A stretch of DNA of 64,000 bases from Larus michahellis. Its lineage: Eukaryota; Chordata; Aves; Charadriiformes; Laridae. Under the pieces are notes generated by a model. The model made no database searches. It was not told the origin of the DNA and saw nothing but the letters and a program-made list of their open reading frames with translations. Shown in pieces: positions 1 through 11,842 of this stretch. Position 1 is the first letter of the stretch. Each line of letters begins with the position of its first letter. Both the position numbers and the translations under genes were made by a program. The stretch spans positions 12,222,711-12,286,710 of the forward strand of contig NC_133910.1 of assembly GCF_964199755.1 (NCBI RefSeq). The letters are read 5' to 3'.

Positions 1-2980
1 GGGCAGACGTGCAGGACAGAGGAGGTTCGTTCGGATAGACACAGGGAGGCGTTTCCCCCTCTCCCAAGGGATCAGCAAGGCACAACCAAGGCTAGGAAAG
101 CAAGAAAGAAAAAGCCCGTCTGGACAGTCCTCTTCTTCTGATTCATAATGTTAAATAAAAGGCCAGAAACCGATCTCTCTCTTTTTTTTTGGTTTTTTTT
201 TGGGGTTTTTTTTTTTAGGTTTTTTTTTTAAGCAGCCAGTAGGCCCTTCATATTTTCCCACTTACATCATCCAACATGGTTTGAATCTACAGTGACTGGT
301 AAAGCCTCAAAGGCATAATTGCAGTTGTCTTAGGAAAGTGAAATCATATGGTGTTCCCAAGATCCCCTCCCCCTTGCTTTTTTCCTTTTCTTTTCTTTTT
401 CTTTTTTTTTTTTCCCCCCCTTTTAATGTTTCTCACTCAGCTTCCAGATGTTTCCTGAGGAAAAAAAGAAAAAGAGCAAGAAGCAAAGCAAGGCGGAGAG
501 GAGGGTGCTGTAGTGGAAAAGGCCACGTGGCAGCGAGAGCTCCCCGGCCAAAGGAGGGGAGCGGTGAAAGCCGCAGCCTTCGTTCAGAGCAGCCCGGTGG
601 CTCCCCGGCTGCTGGGACACAGCGACCTTGCTGCCTGGGGGCCTGAGGCTGGACCCTGCTCTCCCATCCCATCCCATCCCATCCCAATCCCACTGGGAGC
701 CGGCCCAGCCTCTCCATCACTCCACAGCCCAGGTTGGGAACCCCGTAAAAGTCCTGAGCTCAGCAAGGGGTGGTGACCATCAACATATGCCCCGGGCACA
801 CTCAGACTCCACATTCAGGGAAAGCCCAGAGCCACGCAGGACTTCTTGCGGCCCTACAACTCAGACCAGGCTCCTCACCTGCCCGTCACCCCATATCACA
901 GTGGTGGCTCCTGACTGAGCCTTCGCCAGCTCCTTCCTGAGCTCTGGGCACGTTCAGGACTTTGATGATCCACCCTTTCTATGGGTTGTTAATGCCTTTG
1001 TGGGCGTACTTCCACCCAGCCGCAGACCCTGGGCTTGGGAGGTGAGTTGGCACCCAGACAGCCTTACATCAGGCATTGGCATCAGTTTTTAAGGGCTCCC
1101 AAGCTCTGGAGGCATCCAACCCCACTGACCCTCACCTCTGGTGGAGGGTAAAAATTTATGACTGTGCTGGAGTGCCAAATGGCTTGTTAGAGAGAGAGCC
1201 GTGCAGAAAGACACTGGAGGAGCACCTCTGTCCCTGCAAACAGCCTCACTACAAGCAGAAATGCTCACCCCACGATTCAGGCCAGCACAGCCTAGGCATG
1301 GTTTCAATTAGGGCTGTAATTTACTGGGCTGGCTTGGAGGAGGGTGGCGCAAACTCCAAAGGAGGTGCCTGAAACCCTGCCTTCTCTCCGCCGAGCTCCC
1401 TTTCCTTGGGGAAAGGGAAGAAGGAGTCACACCCTGCTGAAAATGCCTCTTTCTCCCTCCACAACCCCTGCTGTGCTGGGACCAGAAAAGCTGTGGTCCC
1501 AGGGCATCAGGGATAAACCCCATCAGTGGGGCAGGCTGTGCTAACCCCAAGCCGGGCCTTTCCCTGCCCTGCCATGGGAGGAGAAGCCACAGTGCCCACA
1601 GGAGGAGGCGGCAAGGGGTGAGCTCAGAGCCGAGGAGGGGAGGGCAAGGAGCACTGGCTGCGGTAGCCTGACCAGCCTTCCCTCCCTTCCCAACAGTGAC
1701 AGAAATCCCACCTGCAGTGCTTTCCCGCGGTTTTGTAGCGGCTGTAAGAAAGTGAGGGTGGCCCCATGCTGCAGGAATGACCTTCCCTTTGAGCTGGCAG
1801 AGCACAGGATGCAGCAGTGGCCTCAGCATCATTCCCCCGCGGCACACAGGGTGCTTGCAGCCCCAGGAGACCGCCACGATGACACCCCTTGACCGGTGGG
1901 CCAGGCACAGATGTTACGGAATGAGACAGGTACAGTTCACCAGAAATGAATCAAGCACTTCCTAGGGCCTAGAGAACCCTCAGAACTAGTAGCATGAGGG
2001 GGTGGGAAGGGATGCAGTCAGCCAAGAATTGTCGAGAGTCTGGGTCAAACTCATCTCTGAATCAACTTAAAGACCTCAAAATTAAGTCACATCCAGCAAC
2101 AGACTCCTAATAGTGAGGGGGTGGTTTCCAGCCTCCTGTTGGGAGTGCAAATACAGCTCATCTGAACCCATTCCAGATGTTCTGCCCTTGCTGGAGAGGA
2201 GGGAGGAACCATAGCTGTAGCCCCCTAGGTCTATTGCTGAGCTGTTTCAGAAACAACAGAGAGTGCAATCCATCCTGTCTTCCTGCTCAGAACAGGTAGC
2301 AGGCTGAAGGGCTGTTGAGTTGTGCAAGATTCACCCCAGGGCCGGCACAAAAAGGGTTAAATGCAATCTGCATGGGAACACATCTCATTTGTGCAGAGCC
2401 AAGGCCTGGGAGGGCTCCTGCTTCATCCCACAGGCAGCGTCTGAAGCGCCTTCTCTACCCTCAGCACACAGTTTACCATTCCCAGTGGAACAGAAATCTA
2501 GCTCCACCCAGGGCAAGAATGAGACCTGGCTGGAGAAGCCAGAGTAAGAAAAGGAAATTTGGCCTCTAAAAGATTATCTTGAGTTTCTAGATAGTCTGTA
2601 CTTTTGCTTCGCAGCCTAGGCCAACCAGATGCTACTATCGCAGGCCACTGCCCAGCTCCACACCAACGTCTGGCTGTCTGCATCACTGTCCACATTCACT
2701 AGAGCCACAGTGTCCTTCCATGGAGAATTCAGCACAACTGACCCTCAAAATGGGCATCTCAGTCGACACACCACGGAACATCTGCCAGCAGAGCAGCTCG
2801 GGAGGGCAGACAGTGGGAAAGGAAAGAAAAAGGGGATAGAGTGGGAAGGAAAGAAAGAGAGAACAGGTCTGGTATTCAAGTCTGGGAGCGGCAGAGCCAC
2901 AGAGGCAGCATTAGCAAAGCGTTCAGCCTTGCACAACCCTCCCTGTGTTACAGTGTGACTTGGGTTTGGCAGCGGTTTCA
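1..2980. other. Downstream intergenic DNA, no gene seen
   Basis: No coding exon or RNA gene was recognised here. It contains T-rich tracts at about 180-235 and 379-425, a short CATCC repeat at 660-690, and otherwise mixed-composition sequence. Open frames are short and unlike known proteins. Confidence 0.6.
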
Positions 2981-2984
2981 CCCT

Positions 2985-3420
2985 GTTTCGCCCCCGCTGT
3001 CCTCCCGCTCAGGGCACGCTCTCACACAGCCATGCGTGGGGGCCTCGCCGCCGCTGCTGGTCCAGCGGAGCAGGGTCCGGGGAGGGAAGAGGGGAAAAGA
3101 GAGAGTTTTTGGGAGACCCAGGCGATGGGGGGGATGGAGGGATGGAGCGGGGGGTCGCTGGACCAGTTGCCAGCACGTTGCCATGGCGACGATCCGGCGC
3201 AGCCAATGGGGGGGGCGGCGGCCGGGGATGCGCAGTGCGAGGGCGCCACCTGGTGGGCACCGCGGGGAGCTGCACTGGCACCATCGCATCCCGCCTGCGG
3301 GTCCGACCCGATCCCGGCCCCGGTTCCCGGTTCCCGATCCCAGCCCCTGCCCTGGCCCGACCCCGACCCCGGCAACAGGCCCTAAACCCCGGGGCTCACC
3401 CAGGGGCGCACACTGGGGCC
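2985..3420. promoter_or_regulatory. CpG-rich promoter-like island with X-box, CCAAT and CTCF-like motif
   Basis: A GC- and CpG-rich segment stands out in otherwise moderate-GC intergenic DNA. It contains a palindromic RFX X-box (GTTGCCATGGCGAC at 3177-3190, one base off the consensus GTTGCCATGGCAAC), a CCAAT box at 3203-3207, a GC box at about 3211-3217, and a CTCF-type motif on the minus strand (CCACCAGGTGGCGC, 3243-3256). This is the combination seen at active, often bidirectional, CpG island promoters. No exon could be attached to it on either strand. It could serve an unannotated long noncoding RNA, a distant gene, or an insulator. Confidence 0.5.
3243..3256 (-). promoter_or_regulatory. 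CTCF-like motif
   Basis: CCACCAGGTGGCGC on the minus strand agrees with the CTCF core CCASYAGRKGGCRS at every position. It lies at the end of the CpG-rich island, 53 bp after the X-box. Occupancy cannot be known from sequence. Confidence 0.5.
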
Positions 3421-5110
3421 TTCCCAGTAACCCCAAGTCCCACCGGTTGGCAAACCAAAGCTCCGTCACAGCTGGTTTACACCGTGCAATGCCAGAGCAG
3501 AGCATGAGTTAAGAGTTCTTTTGTCTCCTCTGATCTTGATTAAAAAAAAAAAAAAAGAAAAAGCTTTGCTTCCTCGCATAAACTTGCCCTTGTGTTAGCA
3601 AGGCACAGGCTTCCTCCAGTCCTCCCCAAAACTGCTTTGCAATGGGTGCAAGCTCTAACTTGTTCACACTAGGAAACAAAACTGGTCAAGGACAGCTTCC
3701 CGAGAAACCTGTCCATAGCACAGGCTTCTTATTCTGGTTCCTAACACTGCTTTCCATACTCTTATCTTCTTCAGATCATACAAATCATGACAACACAACA
3801 GGCCCAGGGAGGTTCCCTTCCCTTATGACACCAAGCTGATGTGCTGGATTTTCCATTCAGGTTGATTTTTTTCCCATGGGAAAAAGAAAAATGCTGTTTA
3901 TTCAACACTGTCAGGAGTGGAAATAGCTCCCCCCACCCCCAGCATTACAGGGGCTGGAACGGAAGCTCTGTGGGAGAGGGGCTAAACTCTGCAGAACCAG
4001 GCCCCAAAATGTTTGGCCTCTCAGCAGAATGAAGAGCTTTAGTGTAGTTCAGAGGTGTTGTAGGCAAAAAAAACCACCTTAAATTGTGAAATCTTGCAGG
4101 TGGGAGGTAATTGGATGTATGTCTATGGGGAGGTGAATGGTAAAACCAAACTTTCGAGCTCTCAGTCAGAAGCCTGATAAGTACAATCTGCAGCCAGCGC
4201 AGGTCGTAAATTTAGATAAAAGAAAGTGTCACATCCTGAATCCTCCAATTAATAATGGGGCAAGAGACAGTCGCTGATTAGGAGGCTGATCACACATTGT
4301 GCTCCTGGACATAGGCTGCTTAGGTCTGGAAAAATGGGGGGCTTACACCTCCAGAAAGAAGACGAGTCCAGAAAGAAGGGTTCCCGAACTTAACAAGTGT
4401 TTTTGGAGGGAAGCAGGGGGCCTGGGAAGAAAGGAATTCCCTCCCGGCTGGAGGAAACATCCCGGGATGGGTAAAATCCTGGAGATCAGGGCGATGCGTG
4501 GAGGCAAACGCAGGGGATGCTGAGCATCACTGGGGGGAGCAAGTGAGTCAGTGCGAGGGAGCCCAGTCGGGGAAACGCTCGGGTCTCGCTGCTGGATGAA
4601 CCCCAGCACCCACATCCACTCCGGACTGTCCCTGCCCGTGACAAGGGGACACGGCTTTGCCATACTCCCTGTTTTTCTCCTCTGTGCTCAGGATCAGAGG
4701 CAACCCAGTGCTCCGAAGACCTTGTGCTGTTTTCTACTCAGCCGGGGAGGCGAAGGGCTCCTCTCTTTACTCCATTTTCTCCTCAGACCCTTCGTCCTGG
4801 CCCTCCGCCCAGCTCCTCTGCCAGGTCCTCACCCTTCAGGTCACTGCCCAACCCAGGTCACCCTGCCTGTCCCCAGGGTCTCTCTGCCTTGCGGGCCAAG
4901 CGCTGTGATGGAGAGCTGCTCCAGTGGGGCAGACGCAGCAGGTACCACCACCAAAGTCCCTGGAGCAGGGTTCTGCCCCTCAGCCCCACAGACCTGCCCA
5001 TGCTGTGACAGGGGACATGGATTCACGGGCCAGATCTCGGAACCAGGGCTTATTATGGTGATGCTCAGGCAGAAGCCACAGAGTGAGTCTTCAGCCTTTT
5101 GTTTAGCTCC
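3421..5110. other. Intergenic DNA, no gene seen
   Basis: Mixed-composition sequence with an A-run at about 3541-3555. An AT-rich patch at about 4030-4310 contains several homeodomain-type TAAT cores. No coding exon was recognised. Confidence 0.5.
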
Positions 5111-6650
5111 TTAGGACCCGGATTTTTGACTTTTAAAGCACTTTTATAAAACTCTATAAATAAATCGCATTCTGTGAGCTTGAGTCAACATTAGCCTAAA
5201 AACCACCCTCCTTATAGCTCATGTCAGGCAAATAAGACAGGCTTGATAACTGGAGAGAGTGATTTATAAAGGCACCATATGGGAGCTTGTCTAAGAATCA
5301 TAATTGATTAGCGAGCGGCAGAAATATTGCCGCGGTACAGTGCATGAATACCTCAAAGGTTTAGTTCCTTCAAAGGGGCCTGGCACTACAGTGACTCTGG
5401 CGTTTTGTTCCATCCCAAATCCTGTAAAATCGCCCTCCCTGGTGGCAGCCCGTTCCCCGAGGGCTTCTCACCCCTCTCACCAGGAGCAATGGCGCTGAAT
5501 CCGGGGGCATAACTTGAGGACATGATTCATCCAAGGATAGCAGAGGTGGACGCGTAAGCGCACCCATCCATCTGCCAAGCTCTTTTATTTTCTTAGTACT
5601 CCAGGAAGAACTTCTGGCCTGGGATCTGTCTAGACATCGCAGGCAGGTATCAGGCAGCGGTTATTCTCGTGGCAATAGCTCCAGGTGCCGACAGACAGTC
5701 CCAAGCAAGCAGGGAGGGGAGGAAAGCACCGTGGTTTCCCTCTTAATCAGGGATTTGGGGCTCAGGGAAAGCAAACAAGACCCCACGGCACACTGAGCAC
5801 TTAGTACGTGTCAGATTTGTTCCCAGCTGCGTCGCAGCTCGCGCGGTTTGCCCAGGGCCGTCCTGGGTCTCAGCATGAAGTCGGGGGCCCCTCGGTGCTG
5901 CCGGTGTTTAAAACATGCTCCTTACAGACCTGCAGCCCCAACCGTCTCGGCAGGCAAGAAGGGAGAAGTGAAAGACTCTAGAGCGCGTGACAAAAATTCA
6001 TATTTCTAGCAGTAGGTAGCATCCAGAGCACATTAGACAAGAGTAGCTGAGTTAATTAGAAATGTATATTTGATACCCAGGCTGAACAGGGCCCTGCACG
6101 CCGCTAAGGTTTAATAATTGATTTGTAATTTATTTGCCCATTAATTCTTCCTCTTTCACAGCGAAGCCAAGAGCGGGTGCGCACTCGTCCATCATCCCGG
6201 CCGGCAGCGCCGCAGCCCCTTCTCCCACAGAGCTGTCGGGGGTGACAGACTGGAGCCTCGTGCGGGCTGTAATTAGTTACTTACTTCAGAAGCTTTTTAT
6301 AGGAGGCTGCGTGCCTCTCGAGAAAGATTAACAAAGGGTTTATTTCCTGCGGGCTCGGGCGGTGTGTCAGCAAAACCCAGGCTCCAGAAATTATTGATTT
6401 GCTTTCCATAAGGTTTGCATTTTCAAGGTAAGTGATTTGGCCGTTACCGGCGTCACGTCCCTGGGCTCCATTCATCACGGCGCAGAAACGGGGCTGACCG
6501 AACCGCTGGGAGCAGGTTCAGGTTTAAACAGCGGCTGCAACACTTTCTCTCCCTGTCGCCATGTATTGCAACAGCAAAAAGGGCTTCCAGTGTGCCTGTT
6601 CCCAGCTAATCAGAGAGAAAATATAATTGCAGTCCCCAGGTGACTGCAAG
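5111..6650. promoter_or_regulatory. Cluster of AT-rich candidate conserved noncoding elements
   Basis: Three AT-rich blocks (about 5115-5350, 5985-6145 and 6265-6440) are embedded in GC-richer sequence. They are dense in homeodomain cores (TAATTGATTA at about 5301-5310, GTTAATTAGA, AATAATTGATTTG, GCTGTAATTAG), CDX/HOX-like TTTATAA/TTTATTT motifs, and a SOX/TCF-type AACAAAGG at about 6331. None carries an open frame or splice signals. This is the usual look of developmental enhancers downstream of a regulatory gene, but conservation has not been tested. Confidence 0.4.
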
Positions 6651-9590
6651 CCCCCCACTCCCTCCTGCTGCCAGAGGATCAGGGGGTTTCCAGGCTCATT
6701 CCTATATGCTCATTCCTTTTATTTACCACATGTCTTCTGAACCTTCAGAACTGCATCTGACTCATCATTTTCAAGTGGATTAGAAGCCTCCATTGCCTTC
6801 CAGAGGAAAACAGAGTTTCCCAGATGACTGGGAGATCCTGGGGTCCTGGAAACCAGCGACAGCCCGCACGGACCAGCGGACGCTGAGACGTCCAGGAGCA
6901 CCAGGGCAAAGGAGCAAAACACCAGCAGGATGGAAAAGGGCCCAAACAGCAACAGCTGGCAAATGGGAAAGTATTTTAAATAGTCAAGATTAACATTTCA
7001 CAGGGGTAAAGATCGCATTTTTAATAAAGAAACATGCGGTTCACACTCTTGCTAGGAAGGAGAGCCCCCTCTTTCTGCCCAGTGCTGCAGGGCAGAAGCC
7101 ACCGTCTCCCCTCCCATCTCAGCAGTCCTCATCCTCTTTCCACTGGCCTGAAAAACTCCGGCTGTGAGAAAGTGCTTCTAAAGATACCGGCAATAAGGAG
7201 AGAAAAAGAGGTGAATGTGGGTAGGAATGGGGTAGGAACGTCACCTCCCTACATGGGCATGGCAGGGGCATGGCAAAGGCCCCCCAGGAAGGTCAGGAGG
7301 CCCAGAGATGATTTTGGCAGGAGCGAGGCCATAGAACAAGCCAATCTTCATGTGTGAAATCTCACATAGAGCTGCGGCTATAAATAAGGATGATGGATTG
7401 ATTGCCATAAATCATAACCCTGCTGACACCCCAGAGCTCTCGCAAGCAGCGGGGATGCTCGTGTGGCTGGTTGTTCTCCCTTGGCAGAGGCAGGAGAGAG
7501 ATTAGTCACTCCTTGTGTTTCCTGAAACCACCTCCTCCCTCCCCCGCAAGACGATGGCTTGGATTTGAAGCTCCTTGCGAAAAAGGCTAGGGCAGGTCTT
7601 AATCGTTGAGTTCTCCAGATTCATAGGATCAAGCTCCTGGTGAAAATGCTGTCATTAGCAAGGTTACTGCTTATGTTGAGCAGAAGAAAATGAGAATCCA
7701 AATCATCTTCCTTTGAGGTTAAAAGCCTCGTTTCTACTATGTTTATTGGGATGACACATGTGAGGTAGCCCTGTCCTCTGGACCAGGTCAAAGAGGAGGT
7801 GTCTGCCCTCACCAGAGCTGGGTTCTCCCTTGGCCACAGGCTGTCCTGGTCCAGCAAACGCTACAGAACGGCGGCGGGTGAGATCCGCGGAGCAGGATTA
7901 GCTGTGTGCTCTGCTCACAGGGATGGCATCTGCCCGGGGGCTGATCCTCCTCAAGAGCCCAGAAACCCCACCCAGGGCTCTCCGTAGAGGCACAGCCTGG
8001 TTCAGCCGTTACAACCCGGGGCTGCACAAAAGCACATGGTTCCCTCGTTTGATCTGTCTGAAACTTCCCTGACTTCCCCAGCGCCGCTCCCGGTTTACGT
8101 CCCCATGGAGGTGCGACAGCCTCCCCCTGCACAAGGTCCCTCAGCAAAGCACCAGCAGCCGAAACCCAACAGCCCCAGCGACACCCCCAGGCAGCGGCAG
8201 CCCGGGGACCCTCCTGTGAGCCCTTTAACGCCTTTTCTACAAATGCACTTTTCTTAAAGTTCAAAACGCTCTGGGCATAAATCCTTCTCCTCCCTTCCAT
8301 GCCGCTGGAAGTTTGCTACCGGCTGTATATTTTTAGATTTTAAAAATGTCACCCTCAACTGCTCCGAGAGCACGTAAGTACTGTAAGAAACAAACCATAT
8401 AGACTTCCTGTCAATAACCCCAGCCTCAGATGGACTCCCTGCAGCCCTGGCCGAGTAAATTATAGCCTTTCCCCCCCAAATGATGGCTGACTGCTTATTA
8501 TTGGCTTTCATCTTTATTGCCTCTTAAGGTAAAATGGTTGGAGTGACAACAGCAAATAGCTAGCCACAAATTGTCTCTCCTGCCGACCTTCCTCCCGCTC
8601 CTCAGCAGGCTGAGATGCTCGGGAAGTCCCCAGCACCCAGCAAGGATGCTGAAATGGGCTGCGTGCGCCCTACCAAGCCAGCCAGGGACCTTTCCTAGAT
8701 CCCACCCAGCCCTTCCCCTGCCTCAGTCCCTGCAGGGACCAAGCGACATAGGAGGGACACACACCAGAGGAAGCACTGGACAGTTGGTCCTGTTTCTCCC
8801 TCTCCCTTACAACACTCCAAATTTTTATTGTGTGGGAGCATCCCATATTAGACACCAGCTATCTGGATGGTGCAAATGGCTCTACACAGGGAGAATGTTT
8901 CATGGGGCTCATCCCTTGCTCGCTACCACAAGTTGGCCCCTGAGATCCACCCCACTCCCTCTGCTGTCACCGGAACAGGCTGTTTTGTCCTTGGGGACAC
9001 AGTGCTGTGTAAGGTCAGAGCTAAGAACTGGCTGAACTGAGCCGTACTGGCTCCGTGACGCAGAGCCTGACATTCGTGGTGGGCGCTTTTGATGGGCTTG
9101 AAGGAATCTCCTGTCAACAAGCCTCTTCCAAGGGGCAAGGCAGAGAGCTTAGGGCCGAAGAGGTGGGAATTTTCAGCAGAGAAAGATGGCAGAGACAATT
9201 GTCCCCTAAAAAGAAACAAGAAAATTAATCAGCACATGCAGACCAGATCCTTCCAGGCAGGGGTTAATCCATGGGGTCTTTGGGGACCCACCTCCACCCT
9301 CCAGATAGCAGGAAATTGTGCACAGCACGTTCTTTGCCATAAGGAGGGAAACATTTTTGGAGCAGGAACAGACAGGCCAGAGCAAGCTTTTCTCATCCAA
9401 CCGGAGTCTGACGGGAGGATCCGGTTTCAGAGGATTAGGTAATGTCTTCGGATCGCCCAGGAACCCACGTCCTGATGTGTCTGCTCGGGCAGCGAGCTGA
9501 GAGGGGAGGCAGATGTTGATGGCCATGGACGCACAGGAGCAGCCCTCCCAACCTGGCCCCACGCGGCCCCCTCGCTTGCCTGCAGTGTGC
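6651..9590. other. Intergenic DNA with one AT-rich candidate element
   Basis: No coding exon was recognised. A segment at about 8230-8530 is AT-rich and intron-like, with an AGTTCA half-site and TAAATTATAGCC-type motifs, and may be a conserved noncoding element. The rest is unremarkable. Confidence 0.4.
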
Positions 9591-9903
9591 GGGCAGGGAT
9601 GGGGCAGGGATGGGGATAGGATAGAGCAGGGATGGGGCAGGGATGGAGGAGGAATGGGGATGGGATAGAGCAGGGATGGGGCAGGGATGGAGGAGGAATG
9701 GGGAAGGGATAGAGCAGGGATGGGGCAGTTATGAGGCAGGGATGGGGCAGGGATGGAGTAGGGACGGGGCAGGGATGGAGTAGGGATGGGGAAGGGATGG
9801 GGCAGGGATGGAGTAGGGACGGGGAAGGGATAGAGCAGGGATGGGGCAGTTATGAGGCAGGGATGGGGCAGGAATGGGGTAGGGATGGACGGGACAGGGA
9901 TGA
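9591..9903. repeat. Minisatellite of GGGATGGGGCA-type units
   Basis: About 310 bp of degenerate 11-12 bp units (GGGATGGGGCA, GGGATGGAGTA, GGGATAGAGCA) lie on the plus strand. Larger duplications are visible: a block with ATAGAGCAGG recurs at 44-bp spacing (9621 and 9665), and a block containing CAGTTATGAGGCAG recurs at 121-bp spacing (9726 and 9847). The minus strand reads as an artificial Pro-Ile-Pro-Ala repeat frame and is not coding. Confidence 0.9.
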
Positions 9904-10540
9904 TGCTCCCTGGCTAGTGACTGATGGGAGGCAACAGACCCAGCGAGGGGGCAGTGCCAGCGCTCTCTGCTCCTCCTGTGGGACATCGTGGTGAGAGTGC
10001 ATTTGATTGCCAGCCCAGGGGTGAGGAAGGGGTTTCCCCTCATGCTGGACTGGTGGGATGCTGCAGCGGCAAAGGTGTCCTCTGTCTGCAGCGCACAGCA
10101 CAGCCCCCTCCCTGGCTCTACCAGGACATTGGAGACCACCTTCCCTGCCATCGAGATGAAGCCCTCCAGCTCCTCCAGCCCCTCCTGGTGGCACAGTGTC
10201 CTTAGGGCCCCACCACCCTCCTGTGACGGCGGCAGTGCCGTACCCCTGCTCCTTTCCCACCACAACCAGGACAAGCAAAAAACAACCCCTTGAGTGGGCA
10301 AAAAGGAGGCAGGGACCCCCAGGAACGAGCTCCAACCCGCAAAGTTCACAAGCAGCAAAGCCCAGTGTGGTGGGAGGCTGCGGCGGGCGGACGGGGCTGG
10401 GTGGGAGCACCCTCCCCGCTCTGCTCCTCGCTGCCAGACGACCTTGAGCCGGGCAATTCCCCCTCCCTCCCCTCCTCTCCCTCCCCAGTTCTCCCCAGCT
10501 CTGCAAGGTAGCCCCCACCGCGGCGAAGGATGTGGCCGCA
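9904..10540. other. GC-rich intergenic DNA
   Basis: Moderately GC-rich sequence with long but low-complexity open frames on both strands. No conserved domain or splice structure was recognised. Confidence 0.4.
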
Positions 10541-11235
10541 CTTATTACAAGGTAAGGTGCTTTTATGTTATAAATTAAAAAGTCCAGACAAAATGAACGC
10601 CAAGAGCTGTGTCCTCAGGAATCACAATGACTCAAACACAAGCTTTTTATAAGAAAATAAATTAAATGACTCGGCTGTTTTTTTCATCGGGCTGTTCTAC
10701 CTTTAACAGTATCCTAGCAAACACTTGTGTCTTCATTTAATTTTCTTCAGCCTAATACCCGCCATAAAAGAAATACAGCAGAAAGCCCGTCTGATAACTT
10801 TAGCGAATTTCCATTTGACCCTCCCCCTGGGTTTTAGGTTGAGTGTTGAGTGAATGAGCTTTAAAAGCATCTTTTCATTTAGTCTTCCACAGCAGAAAAT
10901 CACTGAGCCAAGAATCATACCTCACTTTGTCAGTAGAAAAACAAGATGTGGGCTTAGTGGAATTGAGTTGCGTTGGAGCACGGTATGGAAAATCTTGCAT
11001 ATAAAGCCAAACAAGGTTTCACTGCCAGTGTTGTAAGGGAGAGAGATGCAAAATTTTTGTGGCTAGTATTTCTCGCCTGTGCCTTGGGATCTCAGGCTCT
11101 TTGGAAATGTAAGATACTCATTTTAGGCAACACTTTGCTTCAAGGATTTTGTTAACCCTTTGTCATACCGCGAGGCAAAAGCAGGCGCTTGTACTCTTTG
11201 AAGGAAAAATGAGTTAAAATACTTAAAATCCAGCG
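10541..11235. promoter_or_regulatory. AT-rich candidate enhancer block
   Basis: About 700 bp of AT-rich sequence sit abruptly between GC-rich DNA and the GC-rich minisatellite. It is rich in AAATTAAA, TTTATAAG, ATTTAATT and similar motifs, with no open frame, repeats or splice sites. The sharp contrast with its neighbours and the absence of low complexity suggest a conserved noncoding element. No alignment was possible. Confidence 0.35.
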
Positions 11236-11560
11236 TGTTTAGGTGGTGGGCTGCTGATCGGCCCAACTGGCCACAGCAAGACATTTAGAAATTTCAGAGC
11301 CAGGGCAGGGAGGAGGGAAGGAGATGGAGGTGACCGTCAGCGAAGTATCTTTCAGGGATGGGCACAGAAAGGCCTGAGGTCCATGGATGGCACCAGGGAG
11401 CGCGGGAGGGGGGCAGACCTTCGCTTCACGAACTTTGTAGCCTTCCAGGACGCTGTCAAAAGCGGGTGACGAACGAAAACACCACGATTTTTCTGTAGGG
11501 TGTTCCGTTCCGGCCCCGGGGTTGCCTTGGGGGGGGGGGCGGGGGACGACCCGGGGACGG

Positions 11561-11842
11561 GGGAGCAGGAGCTCCGGGAAACGGGAGCGGGAGCCGGGAA
11601 GGGTGAGCGGGAGCCCCGGGGGGAGCGGGAACCGGACGGGGGGAGCGGGATCCCCGGGCAGGGGGAGCGGGATCCCCGGGGGGAGCGGGAACCGGGCGGG
11701 GGGAGCGGGATCCCCGGGCAGGGGGAGCGGGATCCCCGGGGGTAGCGGGAACAGGGCAGGGGGAGCGGGATCCCCGGGAAGGGTGAGAGGGAGCCCCGCG
11801 GGAAGCGGGACCCGGGCAGGGGGAGCGGATCCCCGGGCACCG
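11561..11842. repeat. GC-rich minisatellite: 60-bp higher-order unit of three 20-bp units
   Basis: The array is built from 20-bp monomers such as GGGAGCGGGATCCCCGGGCA. They are grouped three at a time, so the sequence nearly repeats every 60 bp: four units at 11581, 11641, 11701 and 11761, plus a partial fifth from 11821. Because 60 is a multiple of three, open frames run through it on both strands (Pro-Leu-Pro and Gly-Ser-Gly types). It is CpG-rich and G-rich on the plus strand. Confidence 0.95.

Noticed and set aside
7780..7800. AGGTCAAAGAGGA as a DR1 element
   Set aside because: The second half-site matches poorly and single half-sites are common by chance.
9729..10541. 270-aa frame on the minus strand with Pro-Ile-Pro-Ala repeats
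   Set aside because: Its C-terminal part is the GGGATGGGGCA minisatellite read in reverse; the remainder has no recognisable domain.
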